Assembly (NCBI GenBank): GCA_024699595.1
Contig: JAILPG010000313.1
Location: 1-64,000 of the forward strand
Source of the DNA: Lachnospiraceae bacterium
GTDB taxonomy: Bacteria > Bacillota_A > Clostridia > Lachnospirales > Lachnospiraceae
Direction: 5' to 3'
Length of the DNA: 64,000 nt
Shown here piece after piece: positions 26,014-34,422 of the stretch. Under the pieces are notes generated by a model, which saw nothing but the letters and a program-made list of their open reading frames with translations, was not told the DNA's origin and searched no databases. The translations under genes were made by a program, and so were the position numbers. Position 1 is the first letter of the stretch, and every line of letters starts with the position of its first letter.

Positions 26014-27513
26014 ATGAGTGATATCAGATTAGAGGTTAAAAATGTCAGCAAGGCATTTGGAATAACAAAAGCTTTAAGTGATGTATCCTTTAACATTAAC
26101 AAAGGTGAGATACATGCACTGATCGGTGAAAACGGATCCGGCAAGTCAACTCTTACGAATTCCCTTGCGGGTATCTATCAGAAGGACTTGGGATCATTTA
26201 TACTCGACGGCAAGGAGATCCATCCGGTAAATCAGGTGGAAGCGAACAATGAGGGTATCTCGATCATCGTTCAGGAGCTTGGAACACTTGACGGACTGAC
26301 CGTTGCAGAAAACATCTTCCTTGGGCATGAAGATGCTTTCGTAAAGTTCGGTATAAAGAACACAGCTGCCATGAACAAAAAGGCAGGAGATCTTCTTAAG
26401 GAATACGGATTTGACCGTATCAAGCCTTACGATATGATCGAAAACTACAACTTTGAGGACAGAAAGCTTGTGGAGATCGTAAAGGCTACCTATTTTGATC
26501 CGAAGATCGTCGTAATTGACGAAACGACTACGGCTCTTTCAAGAGAAGGTCGAGAAGAACTCTACAAACACATGAAGAGGATAAAGGAATCGGGAAATAC
26601 GGTTATATTCATTTCCCATGACCTTCCCGAAGTGCTCAATATGTCGGATTCGATAACGGTGTTAAGAGACGGGATATACATTGATACCGTAAAGAGCTCC
26701 GAGATAGACGAGGACGGGCTTAAAAAGCTGATGGTCGGACGTGAAGTGACCGGCGGATATTACCGTGCCGATTATGACGAAGAGATATCGGATGAAGTAG
26801 TACTGAAGGTTGAGAATGTTACTGTTCCGGGACTTATCTCTAACATAAGCTTTGAGCTTCACAAGGGCGAGATACTCGGATTCGGCGGATTGTCGGAGTC
26901 GGGAATGCACGAGATCGGAAAGGCCTGCTTCGGAGCTTCTTTTGACAGGGAAGGAAAAGTCAGTCTTGCAGACGGAACGCAGATCAATGACATTCCCACT
27001 GCCATAGCTCACAGTATGGCTTATACATCAAAGGACAGGGATAACGAGTCTTTGGTAATGAATCAGAGCATTAGGGACAACATCTGTCTTCCTTCTCTTG
27101 ATGATCTTGCAAATAAGGCTCATATGCTCAGTGATAAGAAGCTTAAGGAATTTGCGGATAAATATGCTGCTACGATGTCGACCAAGATGCAGAGCGTCGA
27201 TCAGTTCGTATCGAATCTGTCAGGAGGAAACAAGCAGAAGGTCGTGCTCGCACGCTGGATCGGAAAGGATTCGGATATACTGGTGCTTGACAGTCCTACC
27301 AGAGGAATAGATATCAAGGTTAAGCAGGATATCTACCAGCTTATGGATAAGATGCGCAAATCCGGCAAGTCTATAATCATGATCTCGGAAGAGCTCATGG
27401 AATTAATAGGTATGTGCGACCGGATCATAATCATGAAGGACGGTCAGATCAATGGCGAGCTTAAAAGAAGTAAAGATATGGATGAGAATACTCTCATCGC
27501 AAAGATGGTATAG
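26014..27513 (+). CDS. Sugar ABC transporter double ATP-binding protein, asymmetric
   Basis: A 499-residue RbsA-type protein with two ATPase domains. Domain 1 has Walker A GENGSGKST and Walker B VVIDETTTALS, but the ABC signature position reads YNFEDRK instead of LSxGQ. Domain 2 (from about residue 265) has no proper Walker A (GGLSESGMHEIG), keeps the signature LSGGNKQK, and its Walker B is LVLDSPTRG, with Ser in place of the catalytic Glu. Only one of the two composite ATP sites therefore looks functional. The paralogue at 52233 keeps LGTGKQQ and both DEPT motifs. It lies 14 bases after the first permease, with GGGGAGGAG. Confidence 0.93.
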   Translation: MSDIRLEVKNVSKAFGITKALSDVSFNINKGEIHALIGENGSGKSTLTNSLAGIYQKDLGSFILDGKEIHPVNQVEANNEGISIIVQELGTLDGLTVAENIFLGHEDAFVKFGIKNTAAMNKKAGDLLKEYGFDRIKPYDMIENYNFEDRKLVEIVKATYFDPKIVVIDETTTALSREGREELYKHMKRIKESGNTVIFISHDLPEVLNMSDSITVLRDGIYIDTVKSSEIDEDGLKKLMVGREVTGGYYRADYDEEISDEVVLKVENVTVPGLISNISFELHKGEILGFGGLSESGMHEIGKACFGASFDREGKVSLADGTQINDIPTAIAHSMAYTSKDRDNESLVMNQSIRDNICLPSLDDLANKAHMLSDKKLKEFADKYAATMSTKMQSVDQFVSNLSGGNKQKVVLARWIGKDSDILVLDSPTRGIDIKVKQDIYQLMDKMRKSGKSIIMISEELMELIGMCDRIIIMKDGQINGELKRSKDMDENTLIAKMV

Positions 27514-27525
27514 GGAGGGATGAAG

Positions 27526-28494
27526 ATGGATAACAAGGAAGTAAAACAATTCTCCGCGACCGATGCACTGAAAAAACAGTCGATCATCAACGTGGTCCGT
27601 TCCTCGCTCCCTATAATAGGTCTTATAGCGGTGTTCATCGTTTTCAATATGCTTACGAAGGGCGGAATGTGGAACAGCAGAAAGCTGATCCTCAATCAGA
27701 TCTATGTGGTAATGATATCAGCGACGGGCGTATTTTTCATAATGTCCATGGGAGGTCTGGACTTTTCACAGGGATCGATCCTTGGAATAGCTTCGATCGT
27801 CGTATGTAAGCTGTCAGGTGTGAACATGCTTTTAGCTGTTTTGGGAGGAATAGTTGCAGGTGCTGCGATCGGTGCCTTTAACGGTTTCTTCTATGTCAAC
27901 AGAAAGATCAAATCATTCATAGTTACGATATGTACGATGTTCCTCTTCAGAGGTTTTATCAAGTATATGGCATCCAATTCTCCGGTTGCCGCAAGTATGA
28001 AGGTATATGATTACGATACTACCGGGATCAAACTTGGGATCACTGTTGTAGTGCTTGGCGTAAGCTTTGTCATATTCCGGTTTACGAAGTTCGGGATCAA
28101 CTTAAAGGCTATCGGTGCAGGTGAGAAGGCGGTTAAATTCGCAGGAGTCAGAACAGACAGGGTTAAGTTCCTTATCTATGTACTTGCAGGTGCCATCACC
28201 GGACTGGCTGCATTCGTAAATATCGTAAAAGTAGGATCAGCGACGGCAAATGTCGGCAACCAGCTGGAGACACAGATACTTATAGCTCTGGTGCTCGGAG
28301 GCATGCCGATATCGGGTGGTGCCAAGGTAAAATTTGAGAATGTCATAGTAGGTTCTCTCCTGTATATCGTGCTTTCAAACGGACTCATAATGATGGGTCT
28401 TACCACTCAGGCGATGCAGCTTATACAGGGTGTTGTATTCCTGATCTTTGTTGCGGTATTTGCGGACCGTGAGAGTCTGTCGGTAATAAAGTAA
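27526..28494 (+). CDS. Sugar ABC transporter permease (RbsC-like), second
   Basis: A 322-residue membrane protein of the same family as that at 25034. It shows FIMSMGGLDFSQGSILGIASIV, GAFNGFFYVNRKIKSFIVTI, and the AIGAGEKAVKFAGVRTDRVKF coupling loop. I choose ATG 27526 rather than 27520 because the GGGAGGG (27513-27519) is too close to the latter. It is the last gene of the transporter operon and is followed by an intrinsic terminator. Confidence 0.92.
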   Translation: MDNKEVKQFSATDALKKQSIINVVRSSLPIIGLIAVFIVFNMLTKGGMWNSRKLILNQIYVVMISATGVFFIMSMGGLDFSQGSILGIASIVVCKLSGVNMLLAVLGGIVAGAAIGAFNGFFYVNRKIKSFIVTICTMFLFRGFIKYMASNSPVAASMKVYDYDTTGIKLGITVVVLGVSFVIFRFTKFGINLKAIGAGEKAVKFAGVRTDRVKFLIYVLAGAITGLAAFVNIVKVGSATANVGNQLETQILIALVLGGMPISGGAKVKFENVIVGSLLYIVLSNGLIMMGLTTQAMQLIQGVVFLIFVAVFADRESLSVIK

Positions 28495-28544
28495 AAGATC
28501 GTATAAATAAACTGAATAGATCAATAGTGTTGTATGAAAAAATG

Positions 28545-28571
28545 CCCCCGGTCTCCGGGGGTATTTTATTT
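28545..28571 (+). terminator. Intrinsic terminator after the sugar transporter operon
   Basis: Stem CCCCCGG/CCGGGGG (28545-28551 and 28555-28561) with a TCT loop, followed by TATTTTATTT. Confidence 0.9.
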
Positions 28572-28621
28572 AACAGGGTAGATTTTTTCTATCCGTCCGT
28601 TAACCCCAAAAGCCTTAAAAC

Positions 28622-28856
28622 CTTGAAAATTATGAAATGCCGGTAACAAGCGGGCCCCAGGTCCTTGAAATGCTCAGGTCTGATGCTGCCACAGCTGATA
28701 TTCCGGTAATGTTCCTTACCGGAAAGGACGACAGGGAAAGCCATTATGAAGGTGCTTGCCTTAAGACCCGTCGGATATCAGCTTAAAACAGTGGAGAAGG
28801 ATCAGCTGAGAGAGAGCATAGCAAAATTCTTTGCTTCGCAGAGAAGGAAAGTGTAA
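28622..28856 (+). pseudogene. Frameshifted remnant of a response-regulator receiver domain
   Basis: From about 28622 one frame reads NYEMPVTSGPQVLEML and then IPVMFLTGKDDRES, a typical second half of a receiver domain with its conserved Thr. After Ser at 28739-28741 one extra base shifts the frame. The continuation is in the frame of ATG 28746: MKVLALRPVGYQLK (the conserved Lys region) and a C-terminal stretch ending in a stop at 28854-28856. The first half with the phospho-acceptor Asp is absent, and a stop lies just upstream. It is a decayed gene, not expressed as a whole. The rest of the 384-base gap holds only the terminator before it. Confidence 0.75.
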
Positions 28857-28878
28857 AGCCGCACGGGAGACAAAGCGG

Positions 28879-29925
28879 CTATATCATATATTGCTCAATA
28901 TGGATGACAAACTCCCTGAATCTGGGAAGAGAAAATGAAAGCTTTCCGTAGGTCTCCGTATTGATTAGCCCATTTTCCCTGAGTTTTTCCCGGTATGGAG
29001 AGAACTGGTTCTGTTCCATTCCTGTCTTATTGCGGATATCCTTTACTGACATGTCTGAACTGTGCGCGATTGCCTGCATAATGAGTTTTTCTTTTTCCGT
29101 CAGATGATTCCAGATGGCCTGATATGAACCCTCAAACAGCAGAGTATCAAGTGATCCAAGAATACCTTCATCTGCCGTGTCTTTTTTTGATTCCCATAAC
29201 AGTGATCCCAATAGCTGAAAGGCATAAGGATAGCCCATTACGATCTTTGACAGTGTTATAGCCTTATCCTGTGTTATGGAAAGGATTTCCCGGTATTTTT
29301 CCTCGATCATCAGGTTGCTTAGTCCCGCAAGCTTTACTTTGGGAAGACGCCTGATAAACGTTCCGTTTTTGGAATTGGAGAGAGAACTGAAATTTTCCGG
29401 CAGGGATGTCATTAACAAAAATACAGGCAGATTTTCTCCTATAAATGCCTGATAGGAATGAGAGAATACCTTGATATTCTTAGTGTTGGAGGCTTCATCT
29501 ATAGCGATCAGCACTCTTTTTTTCCTTTTTGCTGCTTCCTTTAACATCCTGCGGAGCAGGGTTTCATTATCCGAAAGAGAACGAAGAATGATCCCTCCGC
29601 CAAATCCGGCAAAAGATGCGTTTATTCCGGTTATCTTTTCATCTTTCAGGGAGATGAATTCCGAAAGCTGACTGATCGCAGATGAATAAAGATCGATATC
29701 CGGATTGAGGCGAAGGACATACCAGTCTTTTTTTTCAGCAAAATAATTCTGTATGGAGGTCATGAGCACTGTTTTGCCGCAGCCTCGCACACCTGTTATA
29801 ACATAGCCCATAGATATCGGCCTTTCGCTCTCAAATGCTTCAGTTATGATCCGAGTTTCTTCGTTTCTGGGGATTATGGATTGAGGTTTCATACCGAATA
29901 TTATGGTAAATGGATTGCTGTTCAT
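28879..29925 (-). CDS. AAA ATPase with C-terminal winged-helix-like region
   Basis: A 348-residue STAND/Orc1-Cdc6-like ATPase. Walker A is GVRGCGKT, Walker B is VLIAIDEAS, and LLMTSLPENF is sensor-like. The C-terminal part (about 270-345) looks like a winged helix (TEKEKLIMQAI, MSVKDIRNKTGMEQNQFSPYREKLRENGLI), so DNA binding is likely. The start is placed at ATG 29925-29923, which has GGAGGA upstream; the longer frame to 29961 lacks a ribosome site. Direct repeats lie just upstream. It is a lone gene on the opposite strand to its neighbours. Such ATPases occur as lone genes in many Firmicutes and archaea; the role is unknown. Confidence 0.8.
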   Translation of the reverse strand: MNSNPFTIIFGMKPQSIIPRNEETRIITEAFESERPISMGYVITGVRGCGKTVLMTSIQNYFAEKKDWYVLRLNPDIDLYSSAISQLSEFISLKDEKITGINASFAGFGGGIILRSLSDNETLLRRMLKEAAKRKKRVLIAIDEASNTKNIKVFSHSYQAFIGENLPVFLLMTSLPENFSSLSNSKNGTFIRRLPKVKLAGLSNLMIEEKYREILSITQDKAITLSKIVMGYPYAFQLLGSLLWESKKDTADEGILGSLDTLLFEGSYQAIWNHLTEKEKLIMQAIAHSSDMSVKDIRNKTGMEQNQFSPYREKLRENGLINTETYGKLSFSLPRFREFVIHIEQYMI

Positions 29926-29964
29926 GGATTTCCTCCGGGTGTCAATAATTATGCTTGTCAATAA

Positions 29965-30048
29965 CTTATTATAGGTTTTAAAATCTATTATAACTTACTA
30001 TACTTTACTATAGGTTTGAAATAATACTATATCTTACTATAGGTTTTG
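29965..30048. repeat. A/T-rich direct repeats upstream of the AAA ATPase gene
   Basis: The core CTTA(C/T)TATAGGTTT occurs at 29965-29979, 30003-30018 (CTTTACTATAGGTTTG) and 30033-30048 (CTTACTATAGGTTTTG). A partial copy, CTTACTATA, lies at 29994-30002. The spacing of the TATAGG cores is 39 and 29 bases. They begin 40 bases upstream of the ATPase start codon. They may be binding sites for the ATPase itself (autoregulation) or another regulator. Confidence 0.75.
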
Positions 30049-30158
30049 TCAAACTGAGATGACCTGTACAGTACCAGCTTTTGTTGAAATGTATTGAAAA
30101 AGGTCAGATTTCCTGATATCTATAAGAGTAAGATTTGTTCGAAGGGATTTGAAGGATC

Positions 30159-30926
30159 ATGAACATAGAAAGAATAATCGAGATCGTAAAGGAAGCAGGG
30201 AATATGATGATGGGCGCTAAGCGTCCGAAGATAATGGAGAAATCCGGACATTCCAATTTCTGTACGGAGACTGATGAAAAGATCCAGGCTTTTCTGATGG
30301 AGAAGCTTAAGGAAGCGGCGCCTGATGCAGAGTTTCTTGGAGAAGAGGACGGTCAGGATGTCTTTTTATCCAAGATGAGTAACGGCTACTGTTTTGTGAT
30401 AGACCCGATAGACGGGACCTCCAATTTTATATATGAATACAGACCCTCTGTTGTATCCGTAGGTCTGTTAAAAGACGGTAAACCGTATATGGGTGTTGTA
30501 TATAATCCCTATGATGATATGGTGTTCTCCGCTGTATCCGGACAGGGTGCCTATATGAACGGAGAGAGGATAATGTCTTCGGATGCACCTCTTTCGGAAT
30601 CACTTGCCGTATTTGGTACTGCACCGTATTATACGGAGCTTTTGGACAGAACATTTGATATAGCAAAAAAGCTGCTTCCGCTGTGTGTTGATATAAGAAG
30701 ATCCGGGACAGCGGCATGGGATATGTGCTGCGTAGCACTGGGAAGGTGCAGCCTTTATTTTGAAATGAAGATACAGCTGTGGGATTATGCGGCAGCAGCT
30801 CTTATAGCCATGGAAGCCGGATGCTGTGTTACGGATATCTCCGGTAATCCGCTCTCATTTACCGGAGGCACCTCGGCACTTTGTATGGCAAGGGGAATAA
30901 AGGAGATCCCGGATTGTTTCAGATGA
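30159..30926 (+). CDS. Inositol monophosphatase family protein
   Basis: A 255-residue Mg-dependent phosphatase of the IMPase/SuhB/CysQ family. It shows EEDG (metal ligand), DPIDGTSNFIY (the metal-binding signature), and WDYAAAALIAMEAGC (the second signature). The substrate may be inositol phosphate, fructose bisphosphate or a nucleotide 3'-phosphate; sequence alone does not decide. A TTGAAA at 30094-30099 with TATCTA 17 bases later is a possible promoter. It converges with the lipoprotein gene at 30948. Confidence 0.9.
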   Translation: MNIERIIEIVKEAGNMMMGAKRPKIMEKSGHSNFCTETDEKIQAFLMEKLKEAAPDAEFLGEEDGQDVFLSKMSNGYCFVIDPIDGTSNFIYEYRPSVVSVGLLKDGKPYMGVVYNPYDDMVFSAVSGQGAYMNGERIMSSDAPLSESLAVFGTAPYYTELLDRTFDIAKKLLPLCVDIRRSGTAAWDMCCVALGRCSLYFEMKIQLWDYAAAALIAMEAGCCVTDISGNPLSFTGGTSALCMARGIKEIPDCFR

Positions 30927-30947
30927 TCTTTTCATATCGTGTGCTGT

Positions 30948-31949
30948 TTACTCCCCTGCTTTTGTAAAGGAGACAACGGTTGCGTCAAAGTATTCGTCGA
31001 AATACTCTCCTTCGTCGATGATCATCTCCGATACGGATTCATCGATATGTACTTTGTTCATGTAATGATGGCCGCCGTAGAAGAGCTCACTGTCCTTTGC
31101 TGCTAAGGGTGTAGCCGTTCCGCCGCCCGCTACAAATCCATAATAAATGATCATGCCGTTTTCATCATATCCGTACACATCGGCTTCAGTGGATGCCATG
31201 TTTCCGTCAAGATTATCAAAGACTGTTTCATCTCTTGCGATAAGAAGCGCATCATGATCCTTATCCATGTCGGCATAGGCATAATATGAATCTTCGGAGA
31301 GATAGCTTATGATCGTATCATAGCTGTATATATCCCATGTAAGTGAGTCGATGATACCTGCAAGATGATCGGATACTTCTATATTCATCTCTTCGTCGTC
31401 TCCCATATGACCCGTAAGCTCAAAGATCAGAGCCCCGTCCATATAGTCACGTCCTATGGCAGTCATATACAGGCCTGATCCGCCTCCTTCGGGTTCAAGA
31501 AATGCCCAGTATCCGGTGGCATATTCAGCTCCGGGGAAGGGTGCTTCGTAGTACTCAGTGCTGTCTCCCCATGAATCACCAAGCTCCTGTATGGCTTCCT
31601 TACCCCTGTTTTCCACGGTATAGGTCACGGTTATCATATTGGTTCCTGCCGATTCACCCGTGTAGACTATATAGACTTCAGGTCCGTTCGGAGTGATCTC
31701 AAATCTTTCCGGATCATATTTTATGTTCCAGCCGTTTGCATCGTTATATTCACTGTACTCCGGTATAATGGGATCTTCCCCGGAATTGAATTCATCGATA
31801 TCAGATACATCATTTTTAGATACGGTATCAGTATCTTCCGTGCTTTCAGCAGGATATATATTTACATTTACCACTATGCATCCTGTCAAAAGCATTCCGG
31901 CACAGACTGCAGCCAGTAATGAAGCTATGAGGTGTTTTGTTTTGACCAT
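30948..31949 (-). CDS. Lipoprotein of unknown function
   Basis: A 333-residue secreted protein with a lipobox (LLTGC, Cys24), then a Thr/Asp/Glu-rich linker and a long acidic globular part rich in Tyr, Asp and Gly. I recognise no domain. The start is supported by GAGAGGA upstream. It lies in the same direction as the DUF898-like and peptidase genes, with 53 bases between, and may share their transcript. Confidence 0.75.
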   Translation of the reverse strand: MVKTKHLIASLLAAVCAGMLLTGCIVVNVNIYPAESTEDTDTVSKNDVSDIDEFNSGEDPIIPEYSEYNDANGWNIKYDPERFEITPNGPEVYIVYTGESAGTNMITVTYTVENRGKEAIQELGDSWGDSTEYYEAPFPGAEYATGYWAFLEPEGGGSGLYMTAIGRDYMDGALIFELTGHMGDDEEMNIEVSDHLAGIIDSLTWDIYSYDTIISYLSEDSYYAYADMDKDHDALLIARDETVFDNLDGNMASTEADVYGYDENGMIIYYGFVAGGGTATPLAAKDSELFYGGHHYMNKVHIDESVSEMIIDEGEYFDEYFDATVVSFTKAGE

Positions 31950-32002
31950 TTTTCAATCCTCTCAGGTTGTATATTGTATCGTTTAACTTAAGGCATGAGC
32001 CC

Positions 32003-32614
32003 TTACGCAAAAGAAGTATGCAATGTCTTCCATTTTATCAGCTTAATATGAGTCCAGAGTCCGTATATACCCAGTGTGATCACTGTAAGCAGGAACCATT
32101 TTATCCAGTTGCCGAACAGCCCGATCGCTGTACCGTGAAAGTGAAGCCTGTGGCCGTTTATAACGGTATGCTTGATCTCCCAGTTGTATAGCATTGTATA
32201 TGACCAGGGAAGGCAGATCCCGAGTGTTATTGTCGTAACAAGCATTCCTAACAGAGTGTATCCTATAAGCTGCAGCAGTCCGCCGTCAAAATATGATTCA
32301 ACCTGCATTCCCGATTCGGTATGTGTATGGGCAACTCTCCATTTTTTGAGCTTGATGCCAACCCAGAATCCATATATTCCGCATGTTATTATCGTAAGAA
32401 GCAGCCACTTGATCCAGTTGCCAAAAAGACCTATGGCCGTGCCGTCAAAACAAAGTCTTTCTCCGTTTATAACGGTATGCTTTGCTTCCCAGTTATATAC
32501 CATCGTATATGACCAGGGAAGACAGATCCCGAGCGTTAATACAGTCACAAAAAATCCAAGGATCCTGTATCCTGCGAACTGTAACAGTCCGCCGTCAAAA
32601 TATGATTTTTCCAT
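32003..32614 (-). CDS. DUF898/YjgN-like membrane protein made of two tandem units
   Basis: A 203-residue membrane protein. Residues 4-97 and 107-200 are near copies of each other: SYFDGGLLQ, TLGICLPWSYTM, KHTVING, GTAIGLFGNWIKW and GIYG occur in both at a period of 103 residues. Each unit has about two membrane helices. The start is placed at the ATG at 32614, which has GGAG upstream and begins exactly before the first unit. The longer frame runs into the peptidase gene. Function is unknown. It is encoded 22 bases after the S10-like peptidase gene and is probably co-transcribed. Confidence 0.85.
   Translation of the reverse strand: MEKSYFDGGLLQFAGYRILGFFVTVLTLGICLPWSYTMVYNWEAKHTVINGERLCFDGTAIGLFGNWIKWLLLTIITCGIYGFWVGIKLKKWRVAHTHTESGMQVESYFDGGLLQLIGYTLLGMLVTTITLGICLPWSYTMLYNWEIKHTVINGHRLHFHGTAIGLFGNWIKWFLLTVITLGIYGLWTHIKLIKWKTLHTSFA
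32015..32296 (-). repeat. Second copy of the 309-base internal repeat
   Basis: It encodes residues 107-200 of the DUF898-like protein. It is highly similar to 32324-32605 in both protein and DNA, for example around the segments encoding TLGICLPWSYTM and GTAIGLFGNWIKW. Confidence 0.85.
32324..32605 (-). repeat. First copy of the 309-base internal repeat
   Basis: It encodes residues 4-97 of the DUF898-like protein. The DNA-level similarity to 32015-32296 suggests a recent duplication or ongoing gene conversion. Confidence 0.85.
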
Positions 32615-32636
32615 AATCTGTAGAACTCCTTTTTCT

Positions 32637-34199
32637 CTATTTCTTATACCACTTCTGCGCATCTTCCTTAAACTTTGCATGTGAATCCCTGTCAAGGTAG
32701 AACATATGCCCTGAAGGATAGTAGGTAAAGCTTAAGTTGTTAAGTCTTGAATCATCCAGAAATACGTGATCATATACCCATTCAGATCCAAAGAACGGTG
32801 TTGCTCCATCGTAATAACCGCAGAGTACCCATACCTTTAAGTTGCTGTTAGCGGACATGCAGTCGTGTACTATCTCCTCCTGTGCAAGGAATTCATTGTC
32901 ACTGTCAAATTCCCACCGGTAATTAACATCTAAAGAGAGGGGGATGTAAGGCGTGTCTGTACTGAAACCGAGATCATCCACCATGTACTGGTTTACTGCT
33001 GCTATAAGAGGCATATCTATGTCAAAAGTTGATGGATCACTGGTACCGTCGTAGATCGATCCGCTTGTCACAGGACCGGTATAACGTCCGTCATAACGCC
33101 CGACTACAAGGTGCTGATCCTTTAACAGTTCCCTGCTGTACTCATCAAGATCAAAACGAAGATTATGATCAAGGACAAAAGCCTTTGTAAGCCCGGTATA
33201 TTCAGCTATTTTCCCTGCGATCTCATCCTTCTTGTCAGCAGATAGACTGCGTCCCCTAAACAGGGCAACGACGTATTCTTCTGTGACAAAATTTCTGACT
33301 TCATCAAGGAACTCTTCAAGCTTCATGTTCTGATATTTATCATCAAGACGGTTATGATACCAGGCATCTGCCGCAAAGGTGGGAAGGAAGAATGCATAAG
33401 GCATGTCATTTCCGTCTGTAGATATCAATGATAGAAAATCATTTACGGAGGATATGAGCATAAGACCGTTAAGTCCCATGGAGTATGCATCCGCAAGATA
33501 ACTGCAGATCCCGACAGCTCTTGTCGTTCCATAGGATTCGCCTGCTACATATTTAGGCGAGCTCCAGCGTTTGTTCCTGTTTATATAGAGTCTGATAAAA
33601 TCTCCGATAGTTCGGATATCGTCCTGGTATCCGATGAAATAATCCTCATCCTCATCGGGAAGAGCACGGGAATAACCGGTTCCGACAGCATCAATGAACA
33701 CAAGGTCTGTCAGATCAAGGACCGAGTTTTCATTATCCGTAAATACTGCGGGAAGCTTTGTAGCATGTCCTTTCTCATCAAGCTCCATGCGTTTGGGTCC
33801 CATGAAGAGGAAATCCGTATAATAGCTGGCACTGCCCGGCCCTCCGTTAAATGTGAAGGTAATGGGACGTTCGCTTAAGTCCTCTACACCGTCACGTGTA
33901 TAGGCTATGAAGAAGATCTCACACTGTTCACCTCCGGTCTCAACGATCATGGTGCCTGTTGTTGCCGTATAATCAATGGTCTGTCCGTTTAAGACCATGG
34001 AATGCTTTGTTGTGACAAGATTGTCTCCGGCTGCTCCTGTTTGCTCCATGAGATCCTCAGTTTCCTCCGGAGCCTGCGTAGCATCCTGAGTCTGAACATC
34101 TTCCGGTATCTGTGCATCATTTTCATCGGCAAAAACGGGAATTATAGCAAGCGATAAAAGGATGCCAAGCACCAGTATAAATGACAACGCCTTTTTCAT
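32637..34199 (-). CDS. Secreted S10-family serine carboxypeptidase-like protein
   Basis: A 520-residue protein with an N-terminal signal peptide (about 1-24) and an acidic linker. It has the S10 features: oxyanion-hole motif NGGPGS (118-123), nucleophile Ser222 in AGESYGT, a later Asp in CGYYDGATPF (about 464), and His498 in YPSGHMFYL. All catalytic residues are present, so it is probably active outside the cell on peptides or esters. S10 enzymes are acid carboxypeptidases in eukaryotes; the bacterial members are little studied. AAGGAGG precedes the ATG. Confidence 0.88.
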   Translation of the reverse strand: MKKALSFILVLGILLSLAIIPVFADENDAQIPEDVQTQDATQAPEETEDLMEQTGAAGDNLVTTKHSMVLNGQTIDYTATTGTMIVETGGEQCEIFFIAYTRDGVEDLSERPITFTFNGGPGSASYYTDFLFMGPKRMELDEKGHATKLPAVFTDNENSVLDLTDLVFIDAVGTGYSRALPDEDEDYFIGYQDDIRTIGDFIRLYINRNKRWSSPKYVAGESYGTTRAVGICSYLADAYSMGLNGLMLISSVNDFLSLISTDGNDMPYAFFLPTFAADAWYHNRLDDKYQNMKLEEFLDEVRNFVTEEYVVALFRGRSLSADKKDEIAGKIAEYTGLTKAFVLDHNLRFDLDEYSRELLKDQHLVVGRYDGRYTGPVTSGSIYDGTSDPSTFDIDMPLIAAVNQYMVDDLGFSTDTPYIPLSLDVNYRWEFDSDNEFLAQEEIVHDCMSANSNLKVWVLCGYYDGATPFFGSEWVYDHVFLDDSRLNNLSFTYYPSGHMFYLDRDSHAKFKEDAQKWYKK

Positions 34200-34422
34200 A
34201 ACGATCCTCCTTATGATAGAAATCTTTACTGTATATCAATGAACGCATTTAACCAGTCTGTGTGCCATCTTTGATGTATTACGGTACACATATACATATA
34301 CTATCATACTTCGCTTCCAATATGAAACGAGGGATTTACGGATGAATGGATATTCTTTTGAAAGTGCGGATATGTTATTATGAGAAGGTCAGAAGGTGTT
34401 CATCTTTAAGGGAGGATCAGTC

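Noticed and set aside
28495..28878. Possible small RNA or hidden gene in the 384-base gap
   Set aside because: The gap is explained by a terminator and a frameshifted receiver-domain remnant; no other structured element was seen.
32172..32684. Plus-strand frame of 170 residues opposite the DUF898-like gene
   Set aside because: It is the antisense of the two repeats, and its own internal repetition only reflects the real gene on the minus strand.
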